The notes under the pieces: model-generated | What the model saw: the letters and a program-made list of their open reading frames with translations, nothing else | Database searches by the model: none | Told to the model about the DNA's origin: nothing | Position numbers and translations under genes: made by a program | Part shown: positions 25,538 through 40,500 of the stretch, piece by piece | Position numbering within the stretch: position 1 is the stretch's first letter | How the letters are laid out: the number at the start of each line of letters is the position of its first letter | Origin: Branchiostoma floridae | Lineage: Eukaryota > Chordata > Leptocardii > Amphioxiformes > Branchiostomatidae | Direction: 5' to 3' | Assembly (NCBI RefSeq): GCF_000003815.2 | Contig: NC_049979.1 | Span: forward strand, 1,598,594 to 1,662,593 | DNA length: 64,000 nt

Positions 25538-28500
25538 CGACTAAGTCTTACTTCTCTAGCACAGGAGGCAGGATGAGGTCGGGTCTGATAAGAGCCAGGT
25601 TCTGATTGATTGATTGATTAATTGATAGATTAAGTCTTACTTCTCTAGCACAGGAGGCAGGATGAGGTCTGGCCTGATGAGAGCCAGGTTCTGTAGGGCC
25701 TGGGCTGCATCCTGACTGCCAGTCTTGCTGAAGATGGCCAGCATGACGGGGGGCTTCATGTGTTCCACAACCTTCTCCAGCTCTGTGTCTGTCAGCTTGT
25801 AGGCGTCGGGCACGAGCCGGTCCCAGGAAGGCTTTCTGTAACGCTCTCTGGAGAAAGAATTGGGAAAAATCAGAAGGGAGAAACTCTTACCAGTGGCTCC
25901 ACACTAACAACATCTTACCAGCTACATGAGGTTAGAAAACAGTGTCCATCACTTACCTAATAATATTGTTAAAATTTTGCAAACCATACTATAGCAACCA
26001 CATGCGCCATTGACAGAAACAACAACCAAAAGTACTACAATGAAAACTTCAAGGGCCTCATGCCTGTTCCGTAATTATCAGCTTCCTGTTTTTTTGACAT
26101 GACGTTGGAGCATTACAATTGCCTTTATTACCTGTGGAGTCTCTTCACCACTGAAGAAGGCAACTTGTAGATCAGCTTCTGCAGCTTTCCCTGAAAGAAA
26201 GGACAACAATTCACAATTATCTGGATGAAATATAGACTGTACATGCAGCTAATACAATTTTTCAGTGAATCATTGCTTTTTGAATCTGATAGAACTTTCA
26301 AGTTTCTACCCAAGTTTTCTTTTAGTTTCTGAGAAATTTCTACCTAACTCAAGTCTTTACTTTGGTTGCTCGAAAAGGAACACCTCCCATTTCTTAGGAA
26401 ATTATTACTGTATCTACACCAATAGTTCAATATCTGTAGCTATAACTTTTCAATTCAAATTGGGAATCCTTAATCAGTATTCTCAGCTGTCCAGTGAGAG
26501 GCCAGAGGACCTCCATCATGGAAAAAAAGACACTGGTATGTTGTGTCAAACAGAGATTAAACTACACAGGCACAGATACAGGTCAAGGGTCAAATGATGA
26601 CCTCCGTCATGCCCTGACAACTCACCATCCACCTGCCGTTGTTGGAGGGGTGGAAGTACGTCTCCACCGCCTGGAAGAACCTCTGGATGTGGTCCAGCAC
26701 AATGTCGCCGTTGGGACCTCCCTGTGAAGAGGGAAAAACAACACAAATACACTCTATAGTCTCAAACCTGAATGAGAAAGATCCTGTTGGCCGACCGGAG
26801 CCTTGTATGACTTAAGAAAAGTTCGAACAAACTGGGGAAATGCCTGAAAACGTTACAATAGCCCTTTGGCAACACAAGTTTGTGCAATCCCTACAGAAGG
26901 GGGCTACTACTAGTGGTGGCAAGTGTTCAACCATCCCAAATACTGAGTGCTAAGCAGGGAAAGCAGCATGTATATGTACCAATCTTAAAAGTCTTTAGTA
27001 TGCCTCAGTCGGGGATCGAACTCAGGAACTACCGAATGCAAGCCAAACACCCACTGGGTCATTACACCGGTAAAACTTGGACCCCTGCTCTTTTCGATAA
27101 GTGTGATGGTGACTCTTTCACGTGGTCGAGGTGTGGCTCTCCTCAAACACTGCACCTCCATTTAACGTCCTATCCGAGGGACAGCCCTAACGGAAGCTAG
27201 GTACTCATTTTCACCTGAGTGGAGTGAACAAAGTCGTGCAAAGTGCCTTTCCCAACCAGGGCTCGAAATACTGGGTGCATGTGCATGTGCCAAAATTGGA
27301 GTTGTGCACCCAATAATTTTCTGTGGGTGCACCCAAATATTTTCTTAGGTTAATGTATACGTAAATATATCATTTTCTTGACATCTAAGTGTTGGAAAGA
27401 TAATAAAAATGTATGTCATGGTACTTGTTTAAGAATTTGATAGCTTGTAACTAAGTCTTATTAGTGGGTTATTACTCAAATTTAAGTGGTGCACCCAAGA
27501 AATTTTTGGTGCACCCAATTTTTTAAGCTGGGTGCATCAGTGCACCTAATTGCAAAAATGAATTTCGAGCCAAGGGTACAACACTATCAGCTGTTTCAAA
27601 CCCAGGACCTCTGGGGACTGAGTGAAACACCTTACGGATTGCGCCATCATCCGTTAGGTGGCGCTCCTAGGAGCGGCCGCACAAATGTACAGCTCTTACT
27701 CAACTTGAGTTTTTAGATGTTTTTAGATGTTACGAATGTCAGCTTGGTCGTTATTAAGGTTGATACGTGCGTCTCAGAGTCTACTGAACCCAGGTGGATC
27801 TCGCTCGAATGACTTCTGTCACTTCCACTCGGATTCCTTCCTGATTTGAGACCGACTGTCTTTAACAATGGCGGGGAGGGGGCCATTCCTGTACTCTGTG
27901 AGCTTCTTTCACCGTCTTCGGCACTCAGCACCTCCAGTGGGTCCTGAACTCAAGTCACAACTGCGCCAGCTGGGCTTGTTGCGTCTACGTTGTCGACCCA
28001 GAGGAACACGAGCTGGTAGGAACTTTGTTCGTTCGATTTCTACTGTTGTTGGATATAGGCCTACATTTCCCGGTTTAGACTCGACATTCACATGCAAATC
28101 AAATGGGCAAAAATGTGGAAATCAACAACCGCTATGGAATCGTCGGAATGCTGTCTCCAGTAACCTGATCATGGTACCAGTTGAGCAAAACAAGAAAACA
28201 AAGTGTACACGTCAGACACACATGCTTCCCTCAGTGTTTATGTGCAATGCAAGGTCACTCTCCAACAAATTGGATGAGTTTGAAATAACAATCAAGCAAA
28301 TGAATGCCAGTATTGCAGTCGTCACAGAGACATGGTACACACCTGAGATGGACAACACCTTCTTAAATATAGACAACTACAACCTCTTCTCCAGATGCAG
28401 AACTGATAAACGTGGTGGAGGGGTGGCTGTTTACGTGAAATCCGACATTCAGGCGAGACTGATCTCGCAGATCTCTGTCCCCCCCGAACTAGAATGCATC

Positions 28501-31500
28501 TGGGTCTGGCTACGACCCACAAGGCTACCTCGCCAAGTTCCATCCATTGCCCTATGTGCAATATACATCCCTCCAGCTTCAGAGCATCAGGAGCTGCTAG
28601 TTGACCACCTGATCCAAACTAGCGACAGACTTAAGATACAGTACCCAGATGTAGGCCTCATGCTTATGGGAGACCTCAATAGGACTGATCACAAAACGCT
28701 ATTGTTATCGCACAGCCTAGATCAAGTCGTCACCATGCCAACACGTGGGGAGGCTGTCCTAGATGTCATCCTCACAAACCTCAAGAAGTACTACACGACT
28801 CCAGAGGTTACCAACCCCGTTGGGAGGAGTGATCACTGTGCTGTTTGGTGGCACCCTCGAAGCACTCCTAGGAAACCGAACAAGACTAGGACAATTGTAA
28901 CCCGACCCATGCCAGACTCCAAGATAAGACACTTTGGCCAATGGATCGTAACCCATGAATGGACAGAAGTGATCTCAACGGACTCAGCTGACTCCAAAAC
29001 TGCAGCTCTCTATAATACTCTGTGTGCAGCCTTAGACAAGTACTTCCCACAGAAGAGCACCAAAGTACACTCTAACGACAAACCGTGGATCACCACTGCC
29101 ATAAAAGCTCTGATACGTAAGAGACAGACAGCCTACAGACACGGCCAAAGCCACCTGTACAAGTTCTTACGCAACAGGATTACCCGCCTTATTTCTACCT
29201 GCAAGAAGAACTACTATACGGACTACATAGAACAACTAAAGAACACCAAGACTGCGCAGTGGCACAAAACGATCAGACGTATGGCCAACTGGTCTAGACC
29301 AAGTTCAACAATCCATGTACCTGGAGTTGAACCTGACGACACATCTGGAGCAGCACATGCCATCAACAGACATTTAGCTACCATCTGTCAAGCACTCCCC
29401 CCACTTGACTACTCCATGCTACCAGCATACCTCCCAGCTCTACCACCACCCCAAATCAACCCATGGGATATGTACCTCCGCCTTCAACGTGTTAAAACCT
29501 CCAAGGCTCCTGGTCCAGATCTGATACCACCCAAACTCATCAAGGAATTCGCGTACGAACTCTCTGTCCCCTTGACAGACATACTGAATACATCTCTACG
29601 AGAGGGTACAGTTCCCGACATGTGGCGGGATGCTACTGTGATCCCTGTACCCAAGGAACATCCAGCGGACCTGACCAAGATTCGGCCAATCTCCTTAACT
29701 GCACAATTCGCAAAGATTTGCGAAAGTTTTGTTTCCACATGGATCTTCTCGGACATTGCACCAAATGTAGACTCCAAGCAGTTTGGCAATATCAAGTGCT
29801 GCTCAACGACACACTGCCTTGTAGATCTCCTCAATTTCTTCTACGTGGGAGGCGAGAAGAAAGGCACCGTTGGCACATTAATCTTGACAGACTTTTCGAA
29901 GGCGTTCGACCGTGTGTGTCATACCACTGCCATCAACAAACTTTTATCCATGGGTACACGAGCATCACTGATTCCATGGCTATGCAGCTTTATGTCTAAC
30001 CGCAGACAGCGTGTCCGGTATCAAGATTCCATGTCCGACTGGGAAACCTTAACGTCCGGAGTGGCCCAGGGGACCTTACTTGGCCCACTGGTGTTCCTAG
30101 CCATGATCAACGACGCCACGCCCACTACCAATAACCCTCACTGGAAGTACGTGGATGATTTAAACCTTGGAGAAGTTAGGATAGGGACAAATCCATCTAA
30201 TCTCCAGACCAACCTTGACTCTCTTGACACTTGGTCCGAACAGAACTCTATGTTGCTTAACCCCAAAAAATGTAAAGCAATGCACTTTTGTTTTATGCGT
30301 ATTCCCCCGGCGATGCCTCCTCTAACCCTCGGTGGACAGACACTTGGCATCGTCACACAAGCCAAACTACTCGGTTTGCACATCCGGTCAGACTTACGGT
30401 GGTCTGATCAAGTTGATGTTATGGTGTCAAAGGGCAGCAGACGGCTGTATCTTCTCAGTAGGCTTCGTTGAGCGGGTCTCACTTGCGCTGACCTCATCAC
30501 CGTGTATTGTGGATACATAAGACCTACATTGGAATATGCTGCTCCGTGCTGGAACGCAGGGCTCACAAAAAGTCAATCTAACAGTCTAGAAAGAATCCAG
30601 AAACGGGCTTGCAGAATCATGTTGGGGAGTCAGTACTTGTCGTACTCTGAAGCCCTTATCACACTTGGCCTCCAACGCCTGTCAGAACGCAGACTGTCTC
30701 TGTGCCAGGACTTTGCCCTTGCAGTATCCAAATCTGCAAGGTATGCCCCCTGGCTGCCCCCAGCCCGCAACCAGCCACTCAGCATGCAGCTCAGGCGCAC
30801 CCGGCCCTACAAACTGCCAACTGGTACCAAGCGGTACCTCACTAGCCCAGTCCCTTCAATTTTGAACATTCTGAACGCACTATAAGTAACACTGAAGTTG
30901 AAATGTGCTTCAGATTCTCTCTGTACCCTTGTCGATTGTCAACAGTGAATAACTGACTGTGTTTGTACAATATTATATTCCGATGTAAATAGTTTAAACG
31001 ATTTTTATAAATGACATAGTTTTTATATGATAAATATGTATCTAGCAGTAAATCGTGTACATGTACTTGTCGAAATTCGCACTCGTAATTTAAATTTTAA
31101 ATTGTGTTTGCATCTAAGCCACTATTGTGATTGAAAAGCTGCACAATTCAGCCTCCTCTGGCGGCTGCAAGGTTGCTTTTATTTCGTGTCATTTGTATTT
31201 CTGTGAAACGAATAAACCAGTCTACTACACGATGTCACTTGTAAGCAGTAAGCCATTAACCCACCATCATAGAGACGATCCAGATACCCGCCACGGCCAC
31301 GTCGTACCCGCCGCCCGCCCGCCCCACCTGCAGCTGTTTGGAGCCGACCGGCAGGTTCAGGCTGCGCAGCAGGCGCGTGAACAGTTTGGACACCCAGGGG
31401 CTCCAGTCGATGTACCCGATGTTGTCCAGGGCAACCCTCGCAAACAGGTTCACCAGGTTCTACAGGGGGAAACACAAGATTGTTCAATTTTATCCGTGGT

Positions 31501-34500
31501 ATGTCAACGAAAGTTAGACATCCAGGTAATAAGATACGCCAAAAAAGCAGTTACTCAAGCAAGTGGATATGGTTTTGGAAACGGTCAAACGTTTCAGATG
31601 GCATCCACCATCTTTCGTCAGACACTGACGGTGGATGTCATCTGAAACGTCTGACTGTTTCCAAAATCATATACAGTCACTTGAGTAAGAGCTTTTTAGC
31701 GTGCCTATATATTACAAAGACAGAGCAAGGGGCATCTACATCTACATCTTCATAGTACTGGGCAAAGACCAATCGCGGGACTTTGTGCCCAGGGGAGTGA
31801 GGTTGCCCTAGCATGACCAGTGGTGGTAAGACGAAATGGTGAAATGAAAAACAAATTCATTCAACAAGTAAAGTAAAGCACAAGTAAAGCAGAACAGAAG
31901 GTCCAGACCTGTTCCCATGACGGACAGTTGTGGCAGTTGTCCCACATCTTCAGCAGCTCATCCAGCCACAGCCTGGAAACAACAGGAGACAAATGGAGTT
32001 AGAAGTTCATGAGATGACTAGCCTGGGTACCATCCGGATAGTAGTTCGCTCCTATGCTCGCTTCTGCTATCCGTCTGGAGACATGCACATTCAAACCGTT
32101 TGGTGCTAACGTCAGTTAATGAGCGAATCAAGGAATAGGTCCTAGAGCGCTCGTTCGATGACAACAGGCCCAAAAGCGAACGGAGGATTTGTCCGGTGTT
32201 GGAACACTGGTTCGAAAGAGAGCTTGAATCCATTCCATAATTCGCTCATATGTAGGGACCAATGAGTGCTTGCGTCAAAAATTTTGACGATTCCAGACGT
32301 TAAGATGGTCCGCGTTCCCAGACGGAAACAGAGAGAAGCGACTGTACATAGTGTATAATGAATGTCAGAGCTAGAAGTGACTGTATATAGTATATAATGA
32401 CCGCCGGAACTTCTATTTCTGCTGGCAAGTGTTCTTGAGGTGTGGCTATCCTCAATCATGGGACCTCTGGCTTTTACTAAGAATTAGGTCCTATCTTAGA
32501 GGACATCCTTAACCAAAGCAGGGTACAGGACTTATTTTCACCTGAGTTGAGGGGGGAAATAGGCATTGTATGCATAGGCAATGTGTGCATTGGGGCCTGT
32601 TAGGGATCTGAACCAAGAACCTTACATGTAGGTGCTACATCAACAACCCGGACCAGATGTGCTCCCAATGGGCAGGACGGAAAAAATTTTAAGCTGGAGA
32701 CAGCCCGGGTACAAAGACTCTTTCCTGCGAACAGCAACACTGGCAGACTTACTTGAAGCCCTTGTCGTGGTGTTCGGGAGGTAGGGTGGTGGGGAGGAAC
32801 ATCTCGAAGTACGACATGGCCTTACAGGTGGTGACGTCGAACGGACAGAGCAGGGGGCGCCACTCCTCCAGCATCTCTGCACTGGACTCCACAGAGAAGT
32901 ACCTACAGGAACAACCATAATAACTCATATAATGCTAGTTCACCTTTATTCGTGGGGTAACCTATATCCGCTGTTTTCAAAACCAGGGTATTTAGGTATT
33001 TCAAGTTGATTAACAGTAGTTTTAAGCTGCAATATTTTCAAAATACCGCAATTTGAGACCAGCGTTTGACGACTTGATACCCCTAAATACTCGGGATATA
33101 CATGTAGGTTACAATGGATATAGGTTACTCGCGGATAAAGGTGAATGAGCGTTAGCAATGTTCTTCAACACACAACCAGAATAGTACTTGTACTTTCCTC
33201 CTAAGTTTTAATGGCTATCAGACACCATCATCAGGGTTAGAATGACTGGATCAGATTCTTGCTGCTACTCATAGCCGATGTAGGTGGTGCTGCAGCAGCA
33301 AGAACACTGTCCCAAACGTGGCTCAGCTTGTATCCCCTCTCGTCTCTATTGTTAACGGCTGGGGGGATACAAGCTGAGCCACGTTTGGGACGGCATTCTT
33401 ACTGCTGCAGCGCCACCTACATTGTACATCGGCTATAAGTAGCAGCAAGAATCAGATCCAGTCATTCTAACCCTGATGATGGTGTCTGACAGACATTGAA
33501 ACGTTGAAAGTGAGTACAATTCTGGTTGTGTTTTGAAGAACCTTGCAATATCAATAGTCTACCAACCAGATGAAACTATTTACAGGCACAATTAACACAA
33601 GATGTCTTACCACTTAAACTGCCTGAGTTCCAGCCCAATAAAATGCTCTTAGTGCCAGGTTATGACCACTGACCTCGGAAAAGAAACCCTCAAATAAATC
33701 TCTCTGTTTTACATTGTACCCATTACAATTGTCCTACACCTGACATAGACTTCTTACAAAACTACCCCTAACGTCTTGTACAGTAACAGTAACATTCACA
33801 GTGCTTACAAACCAGAATACTCACACTCGGCACATGCGCACAACGTTCTTGATCACATTCTCGATGGACCTGGGTGGGAGAAAAAAAGTGTAAGATTCAA
33901 GCATCAACTCTGAACAGTCTATGTGAGGTCTGATCTGTGATTGACACATGTCAATACTGATGACGAGTGGACTGATGGGGCCTTGGAAAAAATGCTGTGT
34001 TTCCGGATAACCGACCGACCCTAGCAAAAACCTACAAAACCTTGTTCTTTCTGTGGGTCAATCACTGGCAAGGGATAGGAAGTATTCAATGTGACATCCG
34101 ACTCTCCAAGTGATGAAAACTTTGTTTGTAGAATTGACTTCCGACATGTTCTCATTTCTGTCGCGATAGAAACTCGTGCTTTTGCTATGCAGTGTTCTTG
34201 CCAGGCCTTTTCAGCATAGGGTATGCTGCAAGTTGGATCCCCTTTACTATAATTTGGATCCCCTAGCGCTTTGATTTGGATCCCCTACACTGTGATTTGG
34301 GCCCATACGCTGTGATTTGGATCCCCTACACCGTGATATGGGCCCCTACGCTATGATTTGTTTCAATCAGCAAAGGGGAATTTTCACTTGTTTTGCAACA
34401 AACGTTAAAAAATGACTTTATTTCCCTTAAAATGACCTTCAAAATGCAAAACATCGTGTTTCTGAGGGTGATATAATGTAAATAGAAAGGATTCCCCCAG

Positions 34501-37500
34501 ACAATGCTCACGTGGCTCTGCTGCACTAAGATGCCCCTACGGCCTACCTTGTGAAAAAAAAAATCCTGGAGAGAACACTGCTATGTATGTCTGTACATAT
34601 TAGCAAACGATGTCAAAAACACCATCGTCCTGATGCATTTCCTGATCAACTTTCCATCCATAGCTTAACCCATTTGTTTGATCACTTTGCTCGAGATCTA
34701 AAAAAGACTAAAAAATTTTTTCAGGACTGTAAGCGGAAGCACAACATGACTTTTCCAAGGCCTTCTCAACTGACACCTGAGCTTGATTGATATGTGCAAA
34801 AAGCCGCTGGAATGGTGACAGCTTTTCTCATGACAGACACGGAGCTAAGACAACATAGCTGGCTGACTGGCGGGACTCTGGAAGAAGTCGTTAACGTGGA
34901 ATGGAAGAAAGGGCCGTTACAGGATGGTGGATTTTAGGTTCTCATCTACTCAGGAGGACAGGAAAATGGTGATGACAAGAAAAAAAAGGAGATGGCAACA
35001 TAATGAAATACACGGGGATGCAAGCAAAAACATAGCCATAAGCTTACAGGCAACATAAAGAAAGAAAGGTATACATGGAAAAACAGTGGGAGTAAGAGTT
35101 AAAGTTGGGGTTAGAAGTGTAATGCACCCATCAATGTAGAGATATAATAGTAGCACTTAATAATTGAATGTTTCTACCATTGCAAATTCAATTATGACAA
35201 AAACAGAAAGCTGGGCTAGATTTGCATAACTTTGTGGTGACCCCGACAGATCTAAGACAAAGCTAAGACAACGTTCCTTGTCTTCGGGAGGCATTGGTAG
35301 GTGCATGTAATTTTGTTACGCCGAGACGAGGGCCAAGAGTAGATCGAGGAGGTGGGTCATCCCTGTCTTACCGACCGAACCCCGCTGCGCTGAGGGCCGC
35401 CAAAACCGCTCGCAATTGCATGGCCCGCGGGTTTCTGGCTCCACTAGCCCTGCTTACCCCTACCAGCTTTGCGGCCTTCCGGCCCCTGAAACACGGAGTC
35501 ACACCTCAGTGCCCGGGGCACACAACACGACAACGCCGCGGGCGGGTTTTAGTCACTCAATGTGTTACGGAAACAAAGGCCTGCCTACCTTATTCTTAGT
35601 TGGTGCAGTAAAGAAACGGTCCAGTTGCTTCTCCCATTTCTGATCGACATGAGTTCGTACACACAAACAACAGCAGTTAGAGACCAAATAGTCGCCAGCT
35701 GCACAAGTTGAACAGCTACAATCATCTCAACAGGTTTGCAGCAAGCAGAACCTTCAATTTGTATACATCTGGAGTTTGCAATTGTTCAATACATAATTTT
35801 ACATCAAAATAAACACAGGTGTTTCAAATTTTATGCTACACGAGAAATGTCAAACTTGCCCGAAAAGCTATTAAGCATACTAAACATAACTTCCTTAGTT
35901 CTTTTGCAGTACCATTGAAATATTTTCGCAAATAGATACTGTAAAGTATCACTGATTTTTTGCTTGGAAACATTCAAAATAAGTCCTCTTCAATCTTTAT
36001 CAAGATATTTGCAAAACACAGGATTTTTGATCAAGATATTTTCTATCATATAATTGTCTTAATCTTAGGTACCAAAACACTTAATCAGTGTCTTGATTTG
36101 TCTTTGGATATTGTATTTCATGTACATGTAGCTCCTAGTGTGTACAGTCTTTGTTGCAAGCAGAACATGGTGCAATTCAGGTGCAGCGTAACAGTCTAAA
36201 AGTACAACCCAGGTGTACTACACAAGGGGTGGAACTACGGGGGTGAAACTCTGGGAATGACATCAGAAACTGGGAGGTAGCAAAGAGCGGGAACCACGGC
36301 TACTTCCAGAGTCCCATCATCAGTCATTATTACATCACACTGTATCCATACAGGGTGCCGGGGGGCTGCAGTTCTCACCAAAACCAACAGGGGGTGTTCC
36401 TGAGTCAGACTTCACATGCATGATGCATGACCAAGGGTTTCCAAATTGGATACAAATTTCCAAATGGGAGTTTTGTATTTGACTACGTCAATCTGCTCAA
36501 TAACTTCTTCAGCAGTTTGACATTACAAATCTGTGACAACAGATATGCATAAAACATAATCTTATGGTTTGTATGTGTGTGTGTGTAAACAGACACTCTA
36601 GTTGAATGGTGTAAATGAATGGTTAATTTCTCTTAGGTCTCCGAATACATATTTTTGATGAACAAACCACAGAGACCAACTGACTATTTTGTCCAGTCAG
36701 GTTTACCTCTTTATGATAGATAAACATGTGGAACTCAAAATGCTGGGTGCATGTAACTTTGTGCACCTAAAGTTGGAGCTGTGCACCTAATTTTTGACTG
36801 CAGGGCACTGGTGTACCTAGATATTTGTTTAGGGTTATGTATGTAAAGGACCTATTGTGCACTAGCAAGTACCACTGGTAGTAAATAGAAGATTCTTGAC
36901 GTTTCTAAAAATTAGGAAACACCTGTTGTATAATCTTCAAAGTTAGCTTTAGGATTTGGAGTCATTTAATATATGATTTATGTCACCAAAAAGTTTTTTC
37001 TGTGCGACTAAATTTTGGGTCTTAGCTGTACCAGAGCACCTATTCCCAACGACTAATTTGGAGCCTTGTCATGTAATCAGGACTTGAAACTAACATCTGA
37101 TCCCTATGAGTATGACCACTGGCCACCAAAATTTGGATCAGGACAACTCAATGTGCGCTTTGCAACAATTTTGAGATATTCTAAAAAAATTATATGTCTG
37201 GGGCACTGGTGGCTAATTCCATTTTCCCATCAAAGTATAACGCTAGTTCACCATTATCCGCGAGGTAACCTATATCCGTTCTACTTACAAACAGGGAATT
37301 TAGGGATATCAAGTCGATAGACAGTGGTTTCAATTTGCATTTTTGTCAGGTATTGCAATTTGACACCACCATCCGTTGACTTAATATGATCCTAAATACC
37401 CTAGTCTTGAATACAACGAATAAAGGTTACCCCGCGAATAAAGGTGAACTAGCGTTAGTCTCCTAAACCACTTTTTGCACTGTTAAGAACTGTCATACCA

Positions 37501-40500
37501 TTTATAGTACCTGGCCAATTAAACCTTGCTTTGGAACAGTTTGAGTTTCTTTTTGGGACACTTTTGGGATAGTAGGGCAGGGCTCGAAATACTGGGTGCA
37601 TGTGCACCCAGGTGCACCCAAAGTTGGAGCTGTGCACCCATTTATTTTCTGTGGGTGCACAGGGTGCACCCAAATATTTTCTTAGGTTTATGTATGTAAA
37701 GATATCAAAGTATACTAGTATACATCATATTCTTGACATCTAGGTGTTAGAAAGATAATAAAAATTTCTGTCATGGTATTTATTTAAGAATTTGATAGCT
37801 TGTAACTAAGTTTTATTATTAGGTTATTACTTAAATCTAAGTGGTGCACCCAAAATTTGTTTTGGTGCACCCAATTTTTTTAATCTGGGTGCACCAGTGC
37901 ACCTAATCCCAAAAATGAATTTTGAGCCCTGGGATGGTAGGGAAAGCCTGTGTCCTGATGTAAACTGCAGCCCTGTCCACCCCCAGCACCGGTACAAGAG
38001 AGGAGGGGGGAGGGTGTGCTTACGAGGGGTACCACTCCAGACCGTACGGCTCCCACGACGAGTAGAACAGGCGCTCCACCAGCTCGTACAGCGGTCGCCA
38101 TGGCAACACGAGGTCGTCTCGGGACAGCAGCTCTCGCTTCCTACGCAAAACACACACAAGGACAGAGGCAGTCTAATCAGGGGTGTCTGAGGGAATGTGC
38201 AGACAAATTAATCTATTTGTAGATTTTGCAATGTTGGAAAGGTTGAACAATATGAGGAAAACTCACTGGTATACAAATGTATGTATGAAGGTGGTTTTAA
38301 CAAATTCTTGTATATCTGAGACGGGACATGTACATGAATGTTACTAACAGTAAGTAAAAGGGCATTGGTACATGGTGTAGGTGTGATCCCTTTACTCAGG
38401 TGAAGTATGTAGCTTCAGTTAGGCCCGTGCCTCGGAAAGGCTGCCATTAGATGAATTGAAGGTCCCGAGTTTGGGGAGAGCCACACCTCGAGCATGTTAA
38501 AGATCCCGCCACACTTATCGAAAAAATGGAGGGGTCCTTCCCGGTGTGTGTGGATCAATTACATCTGTCCATATATACAGCTTGCACTCTTCAGTACAAA
38601 CCTGACGTGTAATGCCATGAGGCAGTTTACCAGGTATGCAATAACAAACAAACAAAAAGGAGTCTGACTCTGACCGCTTTTGTTTTCCCAAGAAGGTCTC
38701 CCAGGGTTGGACAAGGTTTCTAAACTTCACTTGTCCTATCAGGCAAGTACATAGAAAACTTACTTGTCCGAACCAACTTTTCTCTTGTCTGGACATTTAA
38801 ATGACATTTGTCTAAGAATTTTCAATTCCATCAATGGACGTCCTCTTTTATTGTTGGGTCTATTTTTCTGTGTTGACCAATGCTTGATGCTATGACTGTG
38901 AAAAGTAACAAGTATATCAACATCTCTCTCATGAAAAAGTCTTAATTGCCCAATCGGACAAGTGGTGCAGGACACTTGCCTGATCGGCACTTTCACTTGG
39001 CCTGGACAATTGGGCTAATGGACTTGTCCAACCTGTCTAAGTAGTAAATGGCTACTTACTTGAGCAGAGTGGTCAGCATCTGAGCAAACTTCTGGACGAG
39101 AGGTAACTCCAGGTCAGGAATGGTCATGAGCTCGTAGTACAGCTTCACAAACATCACGTGGTCTTCTTTGGAGAACTTCCGCCCGTACAGACGGATGTAT
39201 CTGTGAGGGATGGAAGCCAATCACTCAGTTAAAGGTATCAAAATGGATCTTAAGCAGCTTGAAAGATCTATCATCAAAAGTGGAAGACATTGAAGATCTA
39301 AGACTGTTTTAAACTTTTAGGTTATATTTGCTGACAATCAGACATGTTCTTAACACTTTCATTAGTTTTAATTCAGTGCAAAGTCCAATTTACAAGTTAT
39401 CTTGTATCTTAAAACATTGACAGCACAGCCCTGGTCAAATCATCTCAAACCAACCATCACAGTCAACTGAACACAGAGTTTATCAAGGAGTTGTTGATGA
39501 GCAGTTCCATGGAGTAACAACATCTCGAGTCCTACCAAACAGAAGATTTCTACTCTAGACTCTAGTCTCTACTCTTCTCTACTCTGAAGTAAGACTGAAT
39601 GCAGCTGCAGGACATTTGCAAAACTGTATATGAAGAAACCAGTGAAGGAATTTTTTTTAAAAATAAGTTGAAGGATATACAAAGCTGACATATATACACA
39701 GCCGGCGTATATAATATTTATTGGTACCAGCGAAAAACACAAGAACTGTAAGTGGTAACGGTTGGTTTTGTGCTGATAGAATAATGATGTGCTGGCCTAC
39801 AAAAAAGTGCCTACAAAAGTCCATAACAGAGATTTTGTTACCTTAATCATTTTCAGTTTTGTTGCCCAAATCCTAAATTGTATTGAGCAACTTAATCTCT
39901 ATTTATCTATCACCATTATGAAAAAAAGATCAAGAATAAACAAACCCACATGTGACTCATTGCAACTTTAATTAGATCCAGTCACCCAACCACAATGCCA
40001 CCAACTTATCAACAAATCAACATCAACAACATGTTGCTGCAACTTTGGCCTTGATGTGTCACAGCTCAAAACTTCAAAATCAACAACAAAGTTCAACATG
40101 CGAAGCTGAACTTGAACTCTTGCCAGAAAAACAAAAACATCTATTTTTGTGGGTTGGCGTCACCTTCGCCAGTCATCCAAAGAAATCTCGAAGATTGGAA
40201 GCAGATGAAGAAAACAATGCGTCATTGGGAACCAGTCACGGGTTCCGAACCTAACGTAATCAGGGTGCCCATCATCATGCTGCGTCATGTAGACTGGGAG
40301 GGGGGAGGGGGGCGTGCCAGATACATGACATAGCAAACACGCACATCTTTAATCTAACATCGATTCATTCGACATGTTTCGTACAGCTTGTAGTCGGCGA
40401 CTGTGCCTTTTCTGATGCCATTTGTAAAGTCTGGTCCATCTGCTGTTTGTCGAGTTTATTCAATTTTATCATGTTTTTCACAATCTGGTCGGATCTAAAC

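Noticed and set aside
35294-35643. 101-codon plus-strand frame as a gene
   Set aside because: No recognisable motif, no splice context; kept only as an odd GC-rich block.
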